Of a stretch of DNA of 64,000 bases, positions 63,015 to 64,000 are shown in pieces. The translations under genes were made by a program, and so were the position numbers. The notes under the pieces were generated by a model. It was not told where the DNA came from. It did no database searches and worked only from the letters and a program-made list of their open reading frames with translations. How positions within the stretch are numbered: position 1 is the stretch's first letter; each line of letters begins with the position of its first letter. The DNA is from Lentzea nigeriaca (lineage in GTDB: Bacteria > Actinomycetota > Actinomycetes > Mycobacteriales > Pseudonocardiaceae): the NCBI RefSeq assembly GCF_016907955.1, contig NZ_JAFBCX010000002.1:310001-374000 (forward strand), in the 5' to 3' direction.

Positions 63015-64000
63015 CAGATCGCATACTGCCAAACGGCCAGGGAGTAGGCGCCGAACCAGGCGCTGAACAGGATCGCCACGCCCAGCACGGTCAGGACCGT
63101 GGACAGGCGGCGGCGGGCCAGCACGAGGGCCAGCGGGATCAGCAGGGTGAACGCGGGCAGCAGGAGGCGGGCCTTGGAGTTCATTAGGCCGTTGGAGCCG
63201 ATGTCCATGACGAGCACGCCGATGCCGTAGACGACCAACGGCCACTCCAGCCTGCGCTGGATGGCGTAGAAGACCAGCACGATGGCGAGGATCAGGAGCC
63301 AGACGGTGCCGGTCTCCAGTTCGGAGCGCGGGTTGCCGAGGTGTTCGAAGGCGAACTTCAGCGTGGCGGCGCCGCCGTCGAACTTCGAGCCCCAGCCGCG
63401 TTGCTGCACGCCGAACCAGCCCGCGAGGTCGCCGGTGCGGATCGCGACCCAGGTGAGGTAGCCGAGCAGGCCAAGCGGGGCCACCAGGGCACCGGCCCAC
63501 GCCCGCCAGTCGCGGCGGTCCGCGATCACCGCCACCAGGGCCGCGAGCCCGACCGCCGCGATCAACGCGCCCGCGGTGGGGCGGACCAGGCCGGCCGCCG
63601 AGCAGCAGACACCCGCGAGGATCCAGCGCTTCTGCACCACGCCGACCAGCGCCCAGACGGCGAACGCGCAGAACGTCGCCTCCGAGTAGGTCATCGACAG
63701 CACGACGGCCATCGGGGAGGCGGCGAACAGGGTGACCAGGATGAGGCCGGTCCTCGTCGAGCCGCCGCGCACCGCGCGTCCGAGGACGAACAGGCCGTAG
63801 GCGCAGAACAGGCCGCTGATCGTGCTGACCGCGAACGCGGCACCCTCCACGGTCACGCCAGGCAGGCCGTCGACCCACCTGATCAGGGCGGGATAGCCGG
63901 GGAAGAACGCGAGCGGTGTCTCGGCGGTGCGCCTGCCCGCCGCGTCGGCCAACCGGGCGGGGACGTCGTCGTAACCGCCGGCGGCGATGCCGAGGAACCA
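63014..64000 (-). CDS. Membrane glycosyltransferase-like protein (partial, continues beyond the window)
   Basis: At least 328 residues, cut by the window end. Many membrane spans are seen (GLILVTLFAASPMAVVLSMTY, LVVAVIADRRDWRAWAGALVAPLGLLGYL, LLILAIVLVFYAIQ). The loop LAFFPGYPALIRWVDG and YSEATFCAFAVWALV resemble PIG-V-type mannosyltransferases of actinobacteria that use polyprenyl-phosphate sugars. The lipid-sugar acceptor is unknown. It ends in QYAI and couples to the nitroreductase gene. Confidence 0.7.
   Translation of the reverse strand, partial: WFLGIAAGGYDDVPARLADAAGRRTAETPLAFFPGYPALIRWVDGLPGVTVEGAAFAVSTISGLFCAYGLFVLGRAVRGGSTRTGLILVTLFAASPMAVVLSMTYSEATFCAFAVWALVGVVQKRWILAGVCCSAAGLVRPTAGALIAAVGLAALVAVIADRRDWRAWAGALVAPLGLLGYLTWVAIRTGDLAGWFGVQQRGWGSKFDGGAATLKFAFEHLGNPRSELETGTVWLLILAIVLVFYAIQRRLEWPLVVYGIGVLVMDIGSNGLMNSKARLLLPAFTLLIPLALVLARRRLSTVLTVLGVAILFSAWFGAYSLAVWQYAI

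Overview
This 64 kb window is high-GC actinobacterial chromosome. GTG and TTG starts are common, there are leaderless-looking starts, one protein carries an LAXTG sortase signal, and both an AfsR/SARP regulator and mycothiol-type DinB enzymes are present. The gene style suggests Pseudonocardiaceae (Lentzea/Saccharothrix/Amycolatopsis type). That placement is inference from sequence style; no search was run.

Region 1 (1 to about 8.3 kb) looks like a decayed, mosaic genomic island. It holds a broken internal piece of dnaE, a near-perfect palindrome of about 150 bp, a PH-like hypothetical gene, an Mrr-type restriction endonuclease, a SUKH protein, an IS982-type transposase scrap, a fragment of a probable element replication/transfer gene, and a secreted RICIN-lectin protein. 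Two copies of the 3' half of tRNA-Arg(ACG) lie at 4530-4572 and 8182-8226. The second keeps the CCA end and is followed by a classic terminator. They look like attachment-site scars from repeated integration into one tRNA gene. No intact tRNA-Arg is in the window.

Region 2 (8.3-26.3 kb) is ordinary chromosome with many convergent gene pairs: macro-domain protein, SDR dehydrogenase, serine hydrolase, RNase Z-like hydrolase, epimerase, ATP-grasp enzyme, alpha/beta hydrolase with a divergent TetR, HEAT-like protein with a divergent C5 cytosine methyltransferase, a thioester-domain surface protein, a secreted BNR protein, an XRE-DUF397 fusion, an S9 peptidase, and a DUF4097 gene divergent from an IS30-HTH/MarR fusion regulator.

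Region 3 (26.3-39.1 kb) has a minus-strand run of M20 hydrolase, prephenate dehydrogenase, two paralogous FN3 membrane proteins and a thiolase. Diverging from it is the tadA pair, followed by tRNA-Ser(CGA). Then come two tandem DinB/MDMPI-type proteins, a secreted ExeM-like nuclease with a canonical SOS box upstream, a GPP34 protein and tRNA-Ser(GGA).

Region 4 (39.8-47.6 kb) is the conserved ffs - dnaX - ybaB - recR block. An inverted pair of DnaA boxes and a second SOS box sit directly upstream of it. A small P-loop kinase and a 1092-residue AfsR/SARP regulator follow.

Region 5 (47.8-64 kb) holds a five-gene oligopeptide ABC transporter operon, TetR, DedA, DUF4184, a metallophosphatase, an MFS transporter, leuA with an attenuation-type leader peptide, two small membrane paralogues, a NUDIX hydrolase, a nitroreductase and a truncated glycosyltransferase gene.

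The strongest new leads are the two SOS boxes, the DnaA/SOS module before ffs-dnaX, the tRNA-Arg scars, the leuA leader, the XRE-DUF397 fusion, the regulator with the IS30-type HTH and its palindromic operators, and a 16-bp perfect hairpin inside the first permease gene of the transporter operon.
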